A stretch of 64,000 nt of DNA from Strigops habroptila (GCF_004027225.2 NC_044290.2:5472906-5536905), one strand, 5' to 3'. Shown: positions 14,401 to 28,498, counted from the first letter of the stretch. Program-made: numbers and translations. The notes: generated by a model from the sequence alone, not told the origin.

Positions 14401-17400
14401 CCACACCGGGTTCAAAGGGATGTGGAATGAGAGATGGGGTGGTAAAGGACTCCTATTGGTCCTTTACCAGGTGGTTGTGGGCCTCAGCCTTATTCTTCCT
14501 TAGGCTGAGCAGTCCCCACTGATGGGCTTGAGCATTGCCTGAGGACTTGTCCTCTGGATTCCCAGCATGAGAAGGTGTGCATTTATCCTAGGGACAAAGG
14601 ACATCCCTCTTTCCTCCAGAAAAAGCTGCAGCTTTCTGTTCTTTCCTCCGAAACCCATCAAGTTCCTGGGCAAGAGCTTCTTCAGCATGGGCTCTAGGCT
14701 GCCTCCAGCCTGGAGGGCAAATGAGGACAAACTGAGCTCAATTTTACTGGGATGCTGAGCTGGTAGTTAATCTAACACAGTTAAAGCACCTATGTACATG
14801 CTCTCAACACCCTCCCAATTATGTACAGTTACAGAGCTATAAAGGAGAGCAATCAATTCTCCTCTCCTGTCAAGAAGCACTGTATAATTAAATAACAACA
14901 TGCTCCCACATGGCACAGGGACTGTGCTGGCTGAGGACAAGGCACCCTTACACCAGCATCCATTTACCATTTCCTATGTCCAGCTATAAGCCCAGCTGCC
15001 TGCCAGCACATGGGATTTTCCAGCTGTCTATGCAGGCCTGACATTGCTCCAGCAGCAGGTAAATACTCAGGTCAGTGCTGTGTACTTTGGCCAATCACAC
15101 CTTCAGCAGCAAAGAGACATTTGACTTGAGCAGGGAGAGGATACAGTCCAGGATTGTTGCTTTGCTTGTTTTGCAGGGCAGGAGGAGCTGGGATGCATCT
15201 CTATTACTTCACTGTCCTGCAAAGCCAATGACTCTGATGGAGCCATCTAGAGCTGATCATGCACTTTCTTATGACCCAGTTGCACCTTTTTCCGCATCCT
15301 CAAAATGCTCATTGATCAAAAGCGCAGATCTTGCTAAGCTGGGCCACTTGCAACAGGCCAGGCAATGGTGAAGAGAAGGAATGCTCTGACATTTTCAGGC
15401 TGCTCCACTCAACTTAGTCTCAAACATTTCAACACCAAACACCTATTAAAAATATAGCCTTAAAGAGTTTACTTTGATGAGTTACTTTTCATGTTTCAGG
15501 ATCTGAATTGTATGTGCCCATTTGGAATAGAAGTCTTTCACACTTTTGGATATCCTTGTGTGTGGACGGGGGAAAAGCCGTCTCCCACCTAACCCTAACG
15601 GCAACAAGGAGGGATTTCAAAATGACCATGGAATTGGTGGAATGGCTACCCACTGCTCCGGGATCAGGGAACAATTACACTTCATTCATCAGTATTTGCA
15701 AAACGCTCTGGTATCCCTGGATTCATGCAGCTCTAGATGGGTCATGGGTAATTATTTGTATCAAAAGAACCAGTGGGACAGTGTTGTTCAGCTCTGAAGT
15801 CATTGAAAGATGTTAGAGAGTTTGGCTTCGAGGGTGGTGAAGAGGAAGTGTGAAAACAGATTATCCAGCTTGGATTCTCCCTTGAGTAATTTCCATCATT
15901 CCCATTTAGCTTTTATTTGTTCTCTAGGAAGCTTGATGATAAATCAGAAGCAGGCTGCCTTCAAACACATTTTCAGACAGCCAACAGGACAAAACTCAGT
16001 AATCTATCTGTGTGGCTGGTAACCATGATATCATTTGCTATGTACAATCCTTTTCTCCTTACTGTACCTCTAAAAGAGTCCTGCTTTAGAAGGATTACTG
16101 TACAGAATAGGCATTTCACAGGTGAAAACCCCCCATCTACATAAACAGGCATTGCCCAGAACGCAGAAAACAACCCCTTATATCAGAGCTAATCCCCCTC
16201 CTGTCCTATCCCTATAGATAACCAAGCAGCCATAGAGAAAAGGCATATATTAAATGCTAAAAATCCACAGCACGATATTATATTACCACTTTCTGCAGTT
16301 TTTAGCCTCACTTGCTAATTACTGCATTGACTGACTGTAGCGCACAGAGGCAGGCTTCGCTATTCAGGGAGGCATTTCATTTAACATCTCAGCCCCTGTG
16401 CAGTCACTGGTAAATTCTCTAAGCATTTCAGCAGGGATAGTATTTACCATTATCCTTATTTCAATGCAGAAGTAGTCACACAGCTTTCATAGCTGCACCT
16501 GCAAGGAAAACCCAGCTGGGTCTCAGAGATGCAAGAAACAAGCTGAATAAAAGTGTGCCACCCTACCACCATCACTTTTCTGCCCGTCACCTTTTAACCA
16601 GCAGATCTCACTGCACCGCAAGACTAAATGATTCCTATGTGTCCCAGCAGAAACTCAGGGGAAAAAGCAGTTGCTGCTCCCTAAGACAGTCAAGGTCTGA
16701 CTACCCTTCATATAACATATCCCATCCATCATCTCTCCTTGCCCAGCACAACGTTCATGTTCTCTATCTGATCACCTTTCGTGCTGAAAAGAATAAAGTA
16801 GCATCCAGGAGAGGGACATGGTGGTTGAAGGGGGTTACCCGGACAGCAAATAGCACATCCATCCATCACAAAGACAAGAATAACTCCAGCACTCCAGATC
16901 ATGGGGGCTGCAGGGAGTTTTGGGGTTGCTCTGCTGAGGAGCAGTGGCTGACTGCAGAGCTATGACACTCAAAAAACACTCAAGCACACAGCAATCTGCC
17001 CTCTTTCAGGTGTCAACAGGGACCTGAACCTCTGACCTAAATCTGAGCCATATCCTTTCTGTGGGCTGCCCGAACACTGATGTGTCTAATGCAGCAACAT
17101 CATTAGACCCTAAACTTGTATTCTCTTTTTCACTGAAGGATTTTGAGTGCATTTCCGCTACTGACTGTCACAACATCCTGCAGTGATAATCTGCTTTTCA
17201 CACCATCAGGATAGAGAAACCGAGGCACACCTACAAGACGGGCTTCCAAAGCACCTCACTATGTGCAACCCAGATGATCCCTCTCCAACCTGCACTCCTT
17301 CAAATCTCTAGGCAAGTCCTTTCTGCAAGGCCCAGGGCTGCCCTTGAAGCACAGTTTGCTCTGTGCTAGTGAAACTGTCTCCATTGAGTGGGAGACTGAC

Positions 17401-17800
17401 TGGAAAACGGCCTGAGTTCAGAGTAACAACAGGCCTGAGCATTGCTGCAACAGAATAATTCATCTCACAGACATTTTCCCCTGTCAGAGTAAATGTAATT
17501 ATGTATGTGATATAAAGGAACAGCTCCCCACGTGGAGAAACCAGTTAAACCTGACTTGTATCCCCAAGAACAAGTTTCCATTTGAAGTTTCTGGTGTCTA
17601 ATAAAGACTAAGCCTCTGCTGGATTTCTTCTAGTTAGGGACACTGTCAGTGTCTCTTCTGTGTACCTGCTTATTCTCACACAACCACCTCTGGACTTCCC
17701 ATTTCTCTGACATATGTTACAAGGGAGATTGCCGTTGCCAGTGGCTTACAAAATCCTGGGGGAAAGGATAGTGCTTTCTGTCTGAAATCCCTGGGGTGCT
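11420..17800. other. Intergenic, nothing coding recognised
   Basis: Open frames up to 136 codons (16555-16965 plus) show no family resemblance. Apart from the inverted repeat at 14440 I see no repeats. Low-coordinate parts have several AT-rich patches without clear motif clusters. Confidence 0.65.
14440..14469. repeat. Perfect 11-bp inverted repeat
   Basis: TGGTAAAGGAC at 14440-14450 and GTCCTTTACCA at 14459-14469 flank an eight-base loop. By rough calculation about half an instance of this quality is expected by chance in 64 kb, so no function is claimed. Confidence 0.7.
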
Positions 17801-18515
17801 TTAGAATCAACCAGGTTGGAAAAGACCTTTAAGATCGTTTGAGTCCAACCATTCCCCAGCGCTGCCAAAGCCACCACTAACCCATGGCACTGAGGGCCTT
17901 GTCTACACGGCGTGTGAACATTTGCAGGGACGGTGACTCCAGCACTGCCCTGGGCAGCCTGTTCCAATGCCCGAGCACCCTTTGGGGAAGGAATTGTTCC
18001 TCATCTCCATCTAAACCTCCCCTGGTGCAGTTTGAGGCTGTTTCCTCTTGTCCCACCCCTTGTTCCTTGGGAGCAGAGAGCAGCCCCCTCCTGGCTCCAT
18101 CCTCCTGTCAGGCAGTTGTAGAGAGTGAGAAGGTTCCCTGTGAACTTTCTCTTCTACAGACTAAACCCCCCCAGGTCCCTCAGCCGTTCCTCATCACCCC
18201 TGTGCTCCAGGCCCTGCACCAGCTCCATTGCCATTCTCTGGCCCCGCTCCAGCACCTCGATGTCTCTCTTGTAGTGAGGGGTCCAGATTCAAGGTGCAGC
18301 CTCACCATTGCCCAAGTACAGGGGTACAGTCACTGCCCTGGTCCTGCTGCCGCACTATTGCTGACACAGGCCAGGATGCTGGTGGCTTCTTGGCTGCCTG
18401 GGCACACACACTGGCTCCTGATTCAGGTCCACCAATCAGCACCCCCAGGTCCTTTTCCATGAGCACCTTTCCAGCCAGCCTTCCCCAAGCCTGGAGCATT
18501 GATGGTTGCACAAGG
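17801..18515 (-). mobile_element. CR1 LINE fragment with ORF2 remnant
   Basis: This is the longest CR1 in the window, about 715 bp, in minus orientation. Its 3' end is at 17801, with a TTAGAATCAACC tail and then GGTTGGAAAAGACCTTTAAG. Moving to higher coordinates it covers the 3'UTR (GCCTGTTCCAATGCCCGAGC; TCTCCATCTAAACCTCCCCT) and then the end of the reverse-transcriptase ORF. On the minus strand the remnant LMEKDLGVLIGG matches the conserved CR1 ORF2 phrase. It is decayed and non-autonomous. The 192-codon open frame on the plus strand (17884-18462) is antisense CR1 and not a gene. The high-coordinate edge is approximate. Confidence 0.9.
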
Positions 18516-18535
18516 GTTACCAGCACTGAGTTCAT
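18302..18535 (-). pseudogene. Degenerate CR1 ORF2 C-terminal remnant
   Basis: A 77-codon open stretch inside and just beyond the 17801 CR1. Only its first half keeps CR1 reverse-transcriptase C-terminal sequence: KVLMEKDLGVLI, then a degraded continuation in which the expected CALVAKKA-type phrase is reduced to CAQAAKKPPA. It lacks the catalytic palm residues, which lie far upstream in an intact ORF2. It is a dead fragment. Confidence 0.6.
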
Positions 18536-18539
18536 TCAG

Positions 18540-21500
18540 CTGGTCTGCACACAACAAACACCATCTTCCAACGACAAACACATTGATTTTAAGCATAGAA
18601 AAAGAGACAAAAGCTTCTCCACCAAATATCTGATGGGTGTTATTTTTCTATTAAACAATGATAAGTTTTAGGAATGGACCCACTGTGCAGCTTTACCACG
18701 TCCACATCCTTTGGGATGTAGGGACTCAGTGAAGATTCAATTAGAGCACCTCTGTGGCTCTGGGAATACTTGCTGCTGGTCTGCCACAGACTACTCTAAT
18801 TGTTTTGTTGGTGCCAAAAAATTCACCAGTTCTGCTCATTATCACAGCAATTGCACCTTTTACCTTCCTAAGGGAGAAAGCACAGGGACCAGAGACATCC
18901 TAACCAATTGCATTCACCCTGGAGCATTTGATTTAGGGAGCTCCTCTGGGTGGGTCAATGAGCACCTGATCCAAAACACATTGAAGGAAATGAGAATTTT
19001 TCTGAAGACATCAAGGGATTGTCAGGAGGTCCCAAAGCAACAGTCCGCATTAACCTGGTTCTGCATGAACTCTCCATGGCTTGAAGCTGGAAAGACTGTT
19101 TGGCCCTTTTCCTGCATCTTTGCACTCTTTCCTTTCCAAAGAGCATTTGAATTGACTGAACTATCTAGAGGCTCTATGAGTTTTCCTGAGAGCCCTGAAG
19201 CCCAGGACACCTACACAGCCCCCTAAAGGTCTGGAATACAGTCCATATCCTCCAGAAGTGCCTGGTATCATCAAAGCAAAACCAGCAACATTATTCCTGC
19301 TAAAAAAGCACCTAACAAATGGGATCTACCAAGAAAAGCACAAATTCATTGCAATCTGATGACAATGAAGAAGCTGGATCAGTTTTCCCATTGTCCTATG
19401 TTAGCTTCACTGTGCCATCCATTGCAGAGCTCTCATGCACGTGTCCCACTGCACTGCTACTTAAAGCTGACAGGAACAGGGACATCCTTCAGAATTAAAA
19501 GATCTGACCTGTCACTAAAGATGATTTTTCATTTTTGACAATCAAAACCAAGACAAAAACACTGGCCCACGCTTACTGAAAACTAGGTCTAAAACATTTC
19601 AGGCAAACACTTCTTTTGCTGATTAGCTGTTCTGCTTTCAGTCATCTTTTACAAGAGGGAGGGGAGGAAATTAAAAGCCAAAAGCCCAAACCCCACTCAA
19701 TTTCCAGGAAAAAAAAAAGAAAAAAAAAAAAAAATCTTAGTTTCTTAATCAGAACTTTCCACCATAAAGAAAGTTTCAGGCACTTTACAACCAACCGACA
19801 CGTGAATCAGGGCATAATCTCTCAGATCACGAAAACAGCTTCCCTAAACACATCCGATTCATGATGCTTCCACTTCTATACTCCATTACACTGAGACTGA
19901 CAGCTTTCTTCCATGGGCAGCAAATGAGGGCACCACCTTGCTTGTGCCTTCTGTGCTGCGATGGAGGGGTCAGAGGACAGTAATGGCTCAGGGCACCACT
20001 CAGTTACCACAGCCAGTGGAAGGGGCAGCCTCAACACACAATGGGCTCTTCTTAAGGGAAAAGGATAAATTATGTCATGGAGAAGAGTCAGCACCTCCTC
20101 CAGGACATGGAACACCAAACCTTTGACCCTCCAGGTCACCTTTCAAAGCCTTGAGAAAGGAGATGCTGAATGCCATTACCAGAAGTCATCTCCATGCATA
20201 GGGTGAATGGTGACCCCTCTCTAGCTCATAGCTGCCCCGGTGACCATGTTCAAGTGTGACTCTCATGGTGGAGACCAGCACATTCACACCCCGTGCTTCA
20301 ATGTTAGTGAACAGGCCCTGCCCTGGAGACGGGGAGAATGGCTGCATCCAGATGGACACTGAACAGGAAAAAAAACAAAGGGGCATTTTACTTCCTTCTT
20401 TCCCAAACATATGTCTGTATATCCACATCCAAATGATGTCAGGGCTGTTGACAAATAGTGATCCCACTCTGATTTAGGTCCTCAGCAGTTCTAATGAAAC
20501 TCCTTGGGCAGCTTTAGGTTCCTGAACATCGTTTCAAAGTGAAGACAACTGGAGAGAAGTTTCTCAAATGTGCCGTGTAGACACATGCTTACTACTGAAA
20601 CACTATGGGATTTGGGCACATTGCCTCCTCTAGTGTCTGTGAATACTTCCTGCTTAGCGACCTGGCAGGGGCCTGCTTTAAAGCACATGGCTTTTCTGTC
20701 ACCTCAGGCCTCACTGGAAAACCAACAGCAGCTTGGTACCTTTTTGCTTCCAGTTCTCATGCATCAGCAATGCTCAGTACCTTCGTAGTCAGCTGTAGTG
20801 ACATAGCTGTGGAAAACCCTAAGGCCGCTTTCAATGCAGACTCTTGCAAATCCCAAAAGGCTTCTATTTGCATCACTGACCTCCCAAATCTGTTCGCAGC
20901 TACTTAAATCACTTTATAATGAGACTAAGATAGGAAGAGGTTCTCCTCTTGCATCAGCTTAGCTGGCACAGACAGGATTTGTCCTCCTGCACTGCAAACA
21001 GAGAGCCAGCAACTGTCACATCATATTTCTGAAGTCATTGCTTACTACTGCCACCAGGAACTGAAACACAGAGAAGGAACTTCAGAAGAAACCTGAAAGT
21101 AAAGAATAATATAGAATATTATGGAGAAGATAAAAAAAAAAGTCCAATTGGTTTAAAACCAACTGAGCTGCAAAGGCAAAATATTAACTGGCTAAACAGG
21201 GAGTATGTGAGGGATGGGAGGAAGGGAGAAGATGTCCCTGCTTAATATTGGAGGTGATTTAAGTGAAACAAGGTGGCAGCAAAGGCTGAGAGAAAGATGT
21301 CTGTCTGATCTGGGCCCTTTAAGAACAGTTGGAATTGAAGTGGAAGAATAAAGAGCACAGCAGCTGAGGCCTGGAATAAGATTGATTTAAGACTAAATAC
21401 AATTTAAAGGCAAGGGAGAGGTGGAAGCAGAGGCTGGAATGAAATCAATTTGCAGCAAGATGTGATTTAAACTGATGAACTCGGGATTTGAGAACCGGAG

Positions 21501-24500
21501 CTGGGGGTGTTGGGAGGAGGGAAAAGAGGGATGAGGAGTCAGCAACTTAAGGGGAGATGTGGTATGAAGCTGCTGCTAAGGTGCTGGGAGAGAACTAGTG
21601 GGTCTGAATGCTGCTTTTCCTGGAGGACAAAGGGCTGGTCCTGAAAACCTGCACAGAGCCGACATTTGGTATATAGGAGATAAGGAGGCAGCCTGCAAGA
21701 GCTATCTGCCCTCATCAACTTGAGCAGGCACTAAAAGATGGTGTTTAATCCCAGCTGGCCTACTGATGCCTGAAATGTAGCTTATCCTAAACTCTGATTA
21801 TCATTTAATAGCGATACACTAAACATACCAATGTGTGTGAGATGGGTGAACTTGGGCAAACCACCGAGAGCTGCTGCTCAAGGAGCTCAGCACCCAACAG
21901 GGCAGGTCACAGCTTTCCCTAAAGGCCTTTTCTAAAACCAGGGGGGTTTATAGGGCTTTGCTCAACTGCTTTTAAAGAAGGACTCAGCTGAACAGTTTTG
22001 CAAAGATCTAATTTTGAGGTTCCTTTAAAACCAAAGTGTGCATCCACTATGAAGGGACTGTTTTTGCCACTTATTTCCACTCATTGTTGCCTTTCCTATG
22101 CCAAAGTTGGTTCCTATAGAGGGATGTGCTAGGGGGACTGAATTCAACCAAGATTTAGTGGCTTTCCAGGCAAGCTGAAAAAGAAACAGCAATTCAACAA
22201 GAGGATCAACCATGTTTTCTATGCTACTGAGAGGTGACTTCTGCAAGTTCCTGGCTGCATTCTTGCTTCAAGGCTGCTAGTTGCTTTTCAGAAGTTGTGG
22301 GGCATCCAATCCCATCTGCACCAGCAAATCCCACCTCAGGACCATTCCCACCTCACCACCCCTGATGTCACTGGGTGGGATGCATGCTGGGCACCTGCAG
22401 CAGGTTTGGCAGAGAAGAGCACCACAGGCAGTAATTCAGGTTGCAGGTCTGGATGCAGCACTGCAGTACATCCACACTACAGGCTGGGGTTTTCCTTGGA
22501 TGATAGAGGCTGGGTGCTCTGGGCTCATAACCGAGGTGTGAGAAGGTCTCCAAGTTCCTAGGGTGGGTAGAAAACCATCAGGCAAGGGGCAGCTTGTGCC
22601 TGCAACAGCCTGAATTATAGGCTTTTGCATTACCTGAATTAAAATACATTCAGAAACACCAGTGGATTTGCAAGAGAATACAGGAGGCAGTGTGAAGGCC
22701 ATGCACCACATTAGGTGGCTTTGCTTAAAAACTCAAGCCAGCCTCTTGCACCACCATAAATCAGGGAAGTACCACTGGAATCTGCGTTGGTGCAGAGATG
22801 TAAAAAGAGCCTGGCTGGACACAGGCACTGGATGTAGAACAGGCAATGCAGCCTGCAATGAGATGACTGTAGATCCAGCGATTACAACAAGGAGATGCTT
22901 GTTCTGCCCTTTCCATGGCACCACCCAGTGCTAGTTGAAAATAACAGCTAAAAGGCCTGATCCTCCTTTCACTTACATAGAGGTAAACCAGGAGCATCTT
23001 CACTTTCAAGCCAGCAAAGGAAGAGACTTAAAAAATAAATTGTGTTTACCCTTTCTTGCCACGATGTTTCTGGATTAGTCCTTTCCTCTTGTGCTCCCAT
23101 TAACAGAAGGGAGGTAAGGAGAAATATGTGCTTCCACATTTATCTCCCACAGTGATTTATTTTTCTTTTTATATATGCACTTCAGACTTTTCCTTTCTAG
23201 TTACTACTGATTTTGTTGGGATTCTTTTTTGGAGAGTTTGGGGCTGTAACAGCTTCAGGGTGGCAAAAGGGGAGCTATACATGACAGAATAATTGCGGTG
23301 CTCTAGAAGGTCCCCTGTAGATCATGCTGCAAGCAGGAAGCAGCGTGGGTGTGTAACGTACAGGAGATGCCCTGTAAATAAAGCAGGGGATTGCCTGGAG
23401 GAAGAACAGGGAACAACAAAGGCTGCACAGAACAAAGTAGCCACAGAACATAACGTGCTAAACCTGAAACTCAGCAGAGAAGGGCCTGGATGTGGGGGGG
23501 AAATAGAAAGACAAAGAAACCCTAATACCTTAGGGAGGGGAGATGTTTACATTGCGAAGTCATTTATGGAAACACAAGTTTATTTTAAGTCAAGGCAGGA
23601 ATAATTCCTGGTCTATGTAAGTTCTCACTGGGCAATCCGGATGTAGCTCAAGAAGAGCAGCGGATGCTGTGTGTTATTCTTGTCAAGATACAAATTTATT
23701 CCCTTTCTGTGCCTTTCAACTAACAATGCTGTGATTAAATTAAAGGATTGGTGACAGTGCACAGGGGGATCTAGAGAGGCAAACATTCATATAAGTAGTG
23801 TATGTTATAAACCTTATCCCTCAGACAACTGGAAGTTTTTGGACACTGGTGATAAGAGACGTCACCTCTTCCTCCATGTTCTTCATTGTGATTTGATTCT
23901 GACAAACAGACCAGACAGCTTCTAGGCCAACGGAGGAGCAAGGAAAACCAATAGGGAGAGAAAATCTGAGTAGCTCAAAAGAGCTACAAGAGCAGTGTTC
24001 AAGTTGAAGTTCCCATATCACCTTGACATTTAGGGACCTCCTTGAGATTCCTCAATTGGAGCTTGATACCTGAGGTGGCATTTTTAGTCAGCAATATAAT
24101 CACGTAATATTACCTTCCCTGCAAGTTCCTGCTGAGGAATGAGAACACAACTGGGTACATCCCATTTGTCTGTGGCAATGCAATTGGGCTTTTAAGTGTC
24201 TTAGCAGGTGACATGGATGGAAAAAAGAACTAAGACAGTGCAAATGCCACTTCTTTGGCATTGCAGTGCATTAGCTGAGAAATAGTCTTTCCATACCCAG
24301 ACCTCACAGCTCAGGTCTTTAAGGAGCAGTAAATATTTCCTGGAGAAGGCAGAAAGGCGCTTTAACAGTGGAAGGGACTAGTTGATGAGCTCAGCCTCTA
24401 CAAGTCCACTGCTCCACAGCCCAGAGGCCATGGAAAGGACACTTCAAAGCTTCTCCCACTTCCCACCAGCTCCAAACAGGTAGAGAAAAGATGCACTCTA

Positions 24501-24928
24501 AAAAGGATGTGTTTCCAAAGCCCCCAAAAAAGTATTTCATCTCTTTGCAGGGAGAGGGGCAATAAAGGTAAGACAGCAGTTTGCACAGGGCTCAGCAGCC
24601 AGGCCCCTCACTGGGGCTGCGGGTGCATGAGCACACGTGCATAAATACCCACTGTTTGCCATATCCCAACTCCAGTAAATCTATCACCAATCCATGTAGT
24701 AGCCGCGCCACTAAGTCTAATAGTCTAGACTAAACAGAAAAAAACACGGAGGAGTTTAGCCCTATGTACTTCCCAAAGGATTAGCTGACTCTACAGCGGG
24801 TAGGTTTGAGCTAATGCAGATATATGGAGTGTAGCGTGAACAACTGGTGTCAGCCAGCAAAGAGCCGATGTGGAGAGAGAGCTCTGCCAGCTTCCCAGCC
24901 CAGACACTCCCCATGGGATGTATTTGAG
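18540..24928. other. Intergenic, nothing coding recognised
   Basis: Contains the poly-A tract at 19709, a short A10 run at 21132, and a purine-biased stretch at about 21060-21600. An inverted octamer lies at 20866-20873. The 171-codon frame at 18711-19226 begins just beyond the CR1 and has no recognisable domain. Confidence 0.65.
19709..19734 (+). repeat. Poly-A tract
   Basis: Ten A, one G, fifteen A. No retroposon body or poly(A) signal is recognisable at its 5' side, so I call it a simple repeat only. Confidence 0.9.
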
Positions 24929-24969
24929 CATATCCCTGAAATCACAGGCTTTCAGGGATGCTGTGAACA
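24929..24969 (+). repeat. Duplicated hairpin element, copy 1
   Basis: Begins CATATCCCTGAAATCACAGG and contains a perfect 10-bp inverted repeat (ATCCCTGAAA / TTTCAGGGAT) around the loop TCACAGGC. It aligns with a second copy at 25801 at roughly 36 of 41 positions by eye. Confidence 0.7.
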
Positions 24970-25800
24970 TCCCTGTGCATGGGTGTGCACCCTCAGCCCA
25001 TTACCCAGGCAGGGAAAGGCAGTCACCATTGCACACCTCAGGGGGCAGATCGGTATAAACCTGGATGAGTTTTTGCACCAAATTGTCTCCATAACACCCC
25101 TGCCCTACCCCTACATCCCATAAATGTAAAGAGCCTATTTTTTTCAGAACTTTCAAAATAAAATAATTTGATTTTTTTGATACATCAGCTTTTTGTTGCC
25201 ACATTTCTTGCCTATAAAAAAGTATTTAGCAAATTCAAGAGTAACATACAAATCTATCTCTTCATTTCATAACCAGCCCTGTAGCCAGGTAAATTCACAG
25301 ACCAGAGCACTTGCTGCTAAAGGTGAATCCTTCAAATTCCTATAAAAAACTATGAAAGCAAAGGAATTACCTTACTCAGTAGAAAACAAGGCTCAGTCCT
25401 CTCCGCTCCAGCAGACTTAACCAAGTGCTATCCCCTTCTTTCTGACCAAGCCACAGCAGTCCTCAGGACTCTCTAAAGTAGGATCTCCTCAGGGAGGTTG
25501 CCGTGGTCCACCTGCAGTGGTAGATAGCCTGCAGCTGCTCCCAGCAGCATACCCCTATCCTGGTGTTTTCACTTAGTGTGGTGATGAAGAGAGCACAAAG
25601 TTGCCTGCAAGACATGCTGCAGCTGACAGTATTGGGAGGTTTCAGGTGTTCCCCATCTTTGCTGGCAATTAGCAGATCAAACATTTAATATTAGACCACA
25701 GAGAGGGGCCAAAAAGCCCCAGGAACTTCTGGAAATGGTGGAGCTCCAGCTTTGGGCTGTCCCTGCCTCTCTTTGTGTATGCTGATTATCTTGGGAGAGA

Positions 25801-25841
25801 CATATCCCTGAGATCACAGGCTTTCATGGATACCGTGAAAG
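25801..25841 (+). repeat. Duplicated hairpin element, copy 2
   Basis: Begins CATATCCCTGAGATCACAGG, 872 bases after copy 1 and in the same orientation. The stem is imperfect (TATCCCTGAGA / TTTCATGGATA), but the eight-base loop TCACAGGC is identical. The outermost pair changes from T/G in copy 1 to T/A here. Confidence 0.7.
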
Positions 25842-27282
25842 TCCCAGCACTTGTTAGCGTCTGGATGGTTTTGGGTCTCTACCATTAACCATGTCTGGGG
25901 GCACTGTATTTCCTCAAGCCCATCTCATTCTCTTTTCAGGACTTGCCTCAAGCACCCACTCAGCTTTCAATGCATTTTAAACTGACTCTAAAATGACCAC
26001 TTTTGTAGAGGTCAATCACTAAACAGAGGCGTAACTTGTATAGAAACACCTTTATCCCTCCACCATTGCTCAGAAATTCCTGCCCACAAGTGAGCATCAG
26101 CAATGTGTGAAAGACTCCCTCTCCCTCATGTCCCTCTTCACAGCTTGTGAATGTAGAGCACTTTGCTTGTCCTTCGTCGTTAGCTTGATTTTGAACAGGC
26201 TGAGAATGAAAGAAAACCAGACATTTCCAGTACTTTTAAGCCCCATTTGGTCTGATTAAAGAAGTCTTTAAAAATAAAAAGAAAGAGAAAGGAGGGGGAA
26301 AGCAATAACTTTTTAAAACTTGTCCTGAATGCAAAGGAAAATGGAGTCCAGCATATGAATAACTCAGGATTAATTGTAGAGTTACGTTATCGATGCAATG
26401 CTGGTTGAGGGCAAGAATAAGCGCTCTTGAAGTCATTAAAGAAAATCCCAGTAAAATATTACTTAGCTGATGTGTGTAGTCTTACTGGCCCTTAAGGGAA
26501 TGCGTGGGGCAGAAATGTCCCATTTACAGCTCAGGGTCTGTCTATAAATACGTAGTCCAAAGCTACCTCTCTTTGTAGATGCAAAGAGGGGGGAAATGTT
26601 TATCTGCAGGATATTATGGCTGACCTAAGACCATGTTTCAGGAAAGCATTGCCATTCAGGAAAGCATGGGGCACATAACTAACTTAAAGTCATCGAGATT
26701 GAACTGAGGCTTCAGACCACAAGCAATTCCTTTCTTTTCCAGCAGTTGCTTATTTGCCTATGTGATATGTGAATTCAGGCCTGTTTTTTTACACAAATGT
26801 GATGTAAAGATGTCTGAAAGTCACCCTGCCATGAATATCAGTATGATGCTATGAGACAGCATCATTGCACTGACACAGCTTCCCTCCTGGATCTTCTGCC
26901 TGCAGGACCACGATGGTTTCCTCAGTCAGATCATATCATATTAGGCATGGGGAAGGGACATCTGGCCTGCAGTGAAACTGGAAAGTGGTTTAACTATGTG
27001 CAGGGCAGATTTCATCACAAGCAAGAAGAGCCTGGGGAGGTGGATAAAGGGAGATGTGCCCAGTCATGCTGCTGGTGGGGTCCCAGGATCCATGGGGGGC
27101 CAGGCTGCTGCTCAGCAGGGCAAGGGCTGGGTGATGCTGCTGCTGGAGCCTGCCCCAAGGGTAGAAATTGCATCCTTTGCTTCAATAGCAAGAGCAGTTC
27201 CCATCCTCCAGCCTTACCTCCACCTTCCACCCTGCTCCTCATGTGGCAGCTTTGTGTCCAGTTTTGGCTACTCTTGGCTGCT

Positions 27283-27300
27283 CTCCTCCTCCTCCTCCTG
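27283..27300 (+). repeat. (CTC/CCT)n microsatellite
   Basis: Six trinucleotide units of CTC. The arginine run in the minus-strand ORF 27015-27323 comes from this repeat and marks that ORF as spurious. Confidence 0.85.
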
Positions 27301-28498
27301 CTATTTCTCCTTACCTCTGTCATCTGCGGTTTTTCCTCCTGGTGGTTCCCAGTGCAGAGTTGCTGCCATATAAGTAAATAGGGAAAGAAAACAGGAACTA
27401 GAAACAGACAGCACTTGCAGTGCTATCAGGCAGAAATGACCATTAATCTTAACCAGGGGATTAAATCAGAAGCGTTTATTCCAACACGTTCCCGTGTCAA
27501 CAACCGTGCAAACAAGATCCTGAAATCAAATGATTGCAGTAGCTGCAGACCCAGCTTCATGTGTTTTGGCAGAGGTCAGTCATGGGCAGAGGCTGAGGCT
27601 CTGGACCTATGGGCACTGGCAGAGCGTGCAGGGGACCAGGCTGACCTGCAACACCAGGACACACATGGGTAGTGCAGGATGGGGGCACAGCATCCGTCCG
27701 ACCACAAGCAAAAAGGAAGTTCCCATGCAGTTGGTCATTCTCTTTCCAGTCCCAATGTACCTTGACAGATTTGAGCATATTGGAAATATATTATGTCATG
27801 GTATGGAATGGATTTTAAACACGCCAATTGGCTCACTCTATAACATTTTAAATACCTGTTAGAGTGCTGCCACATGGCCCGGCAGGGTGTAACTGTGGGT
27901 AATAAGGTGAAATTGAGCAAAGGAAAATGAAGGCCAAATAACAGGAGCAAATTCCTCAAGAATGAGATCTCCCGTTCCCAGCCCACATCCAAGCTGGAAA
28001 GCCAGACTGGGAGAGCTGAACTGCAGGGAGGGCATTTCAGTGCACCCCAGTGCAGAGCACACCCATCCTGGCACAGCATCCGCAGCCCCATGTGCACAGC
28101 AGGGTCCTAATGCGGAAAGGCAGGGTCCCTGCACGATCCCAGAGCTGGCTGAGCTCAGCATTGCACTGCAGCACCCCAGGATAAGCTGTATCATTGGGAC
28201 CCCATTATTATATTGGCAACCCTCTCGAGTCCCAGTTCCTGCCTACAAAGCAGAGGCCAGGAGAACTTGGTGCTTTTTCTGCAAGAAAGACCTTCAACAG
28301 AGCATTTTTGCAGCTAATAATGGTGCTGGGGAAGGTCACTGTCTGTCTGAATGGAAAGTAACCCAAAAGCAGATGTAGAAATGCCAGCAAACCAGTTATA
28401 GGACCTCACTTCTTTTTGCTAGCACTTCGAGAACCATCTGTGAGGAGCCACCCACATCCTGCAGTCTGGACTTCCATCCTCACACCCATAGCCATGGA

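Noticed and set aside
17884..18462. 192-codon plus-strand ORF, the longest in the window
   Set aside because: It lies within a minus-strand CR1 and is antisense to it. No family resemblance other than reverse-complemented CR1.
27015..27323. Arginine-rich minus-strand ORF (NSRRRRRRAAK)
   Set aside because: The arginine run is the translation of a CTC microsatellite.
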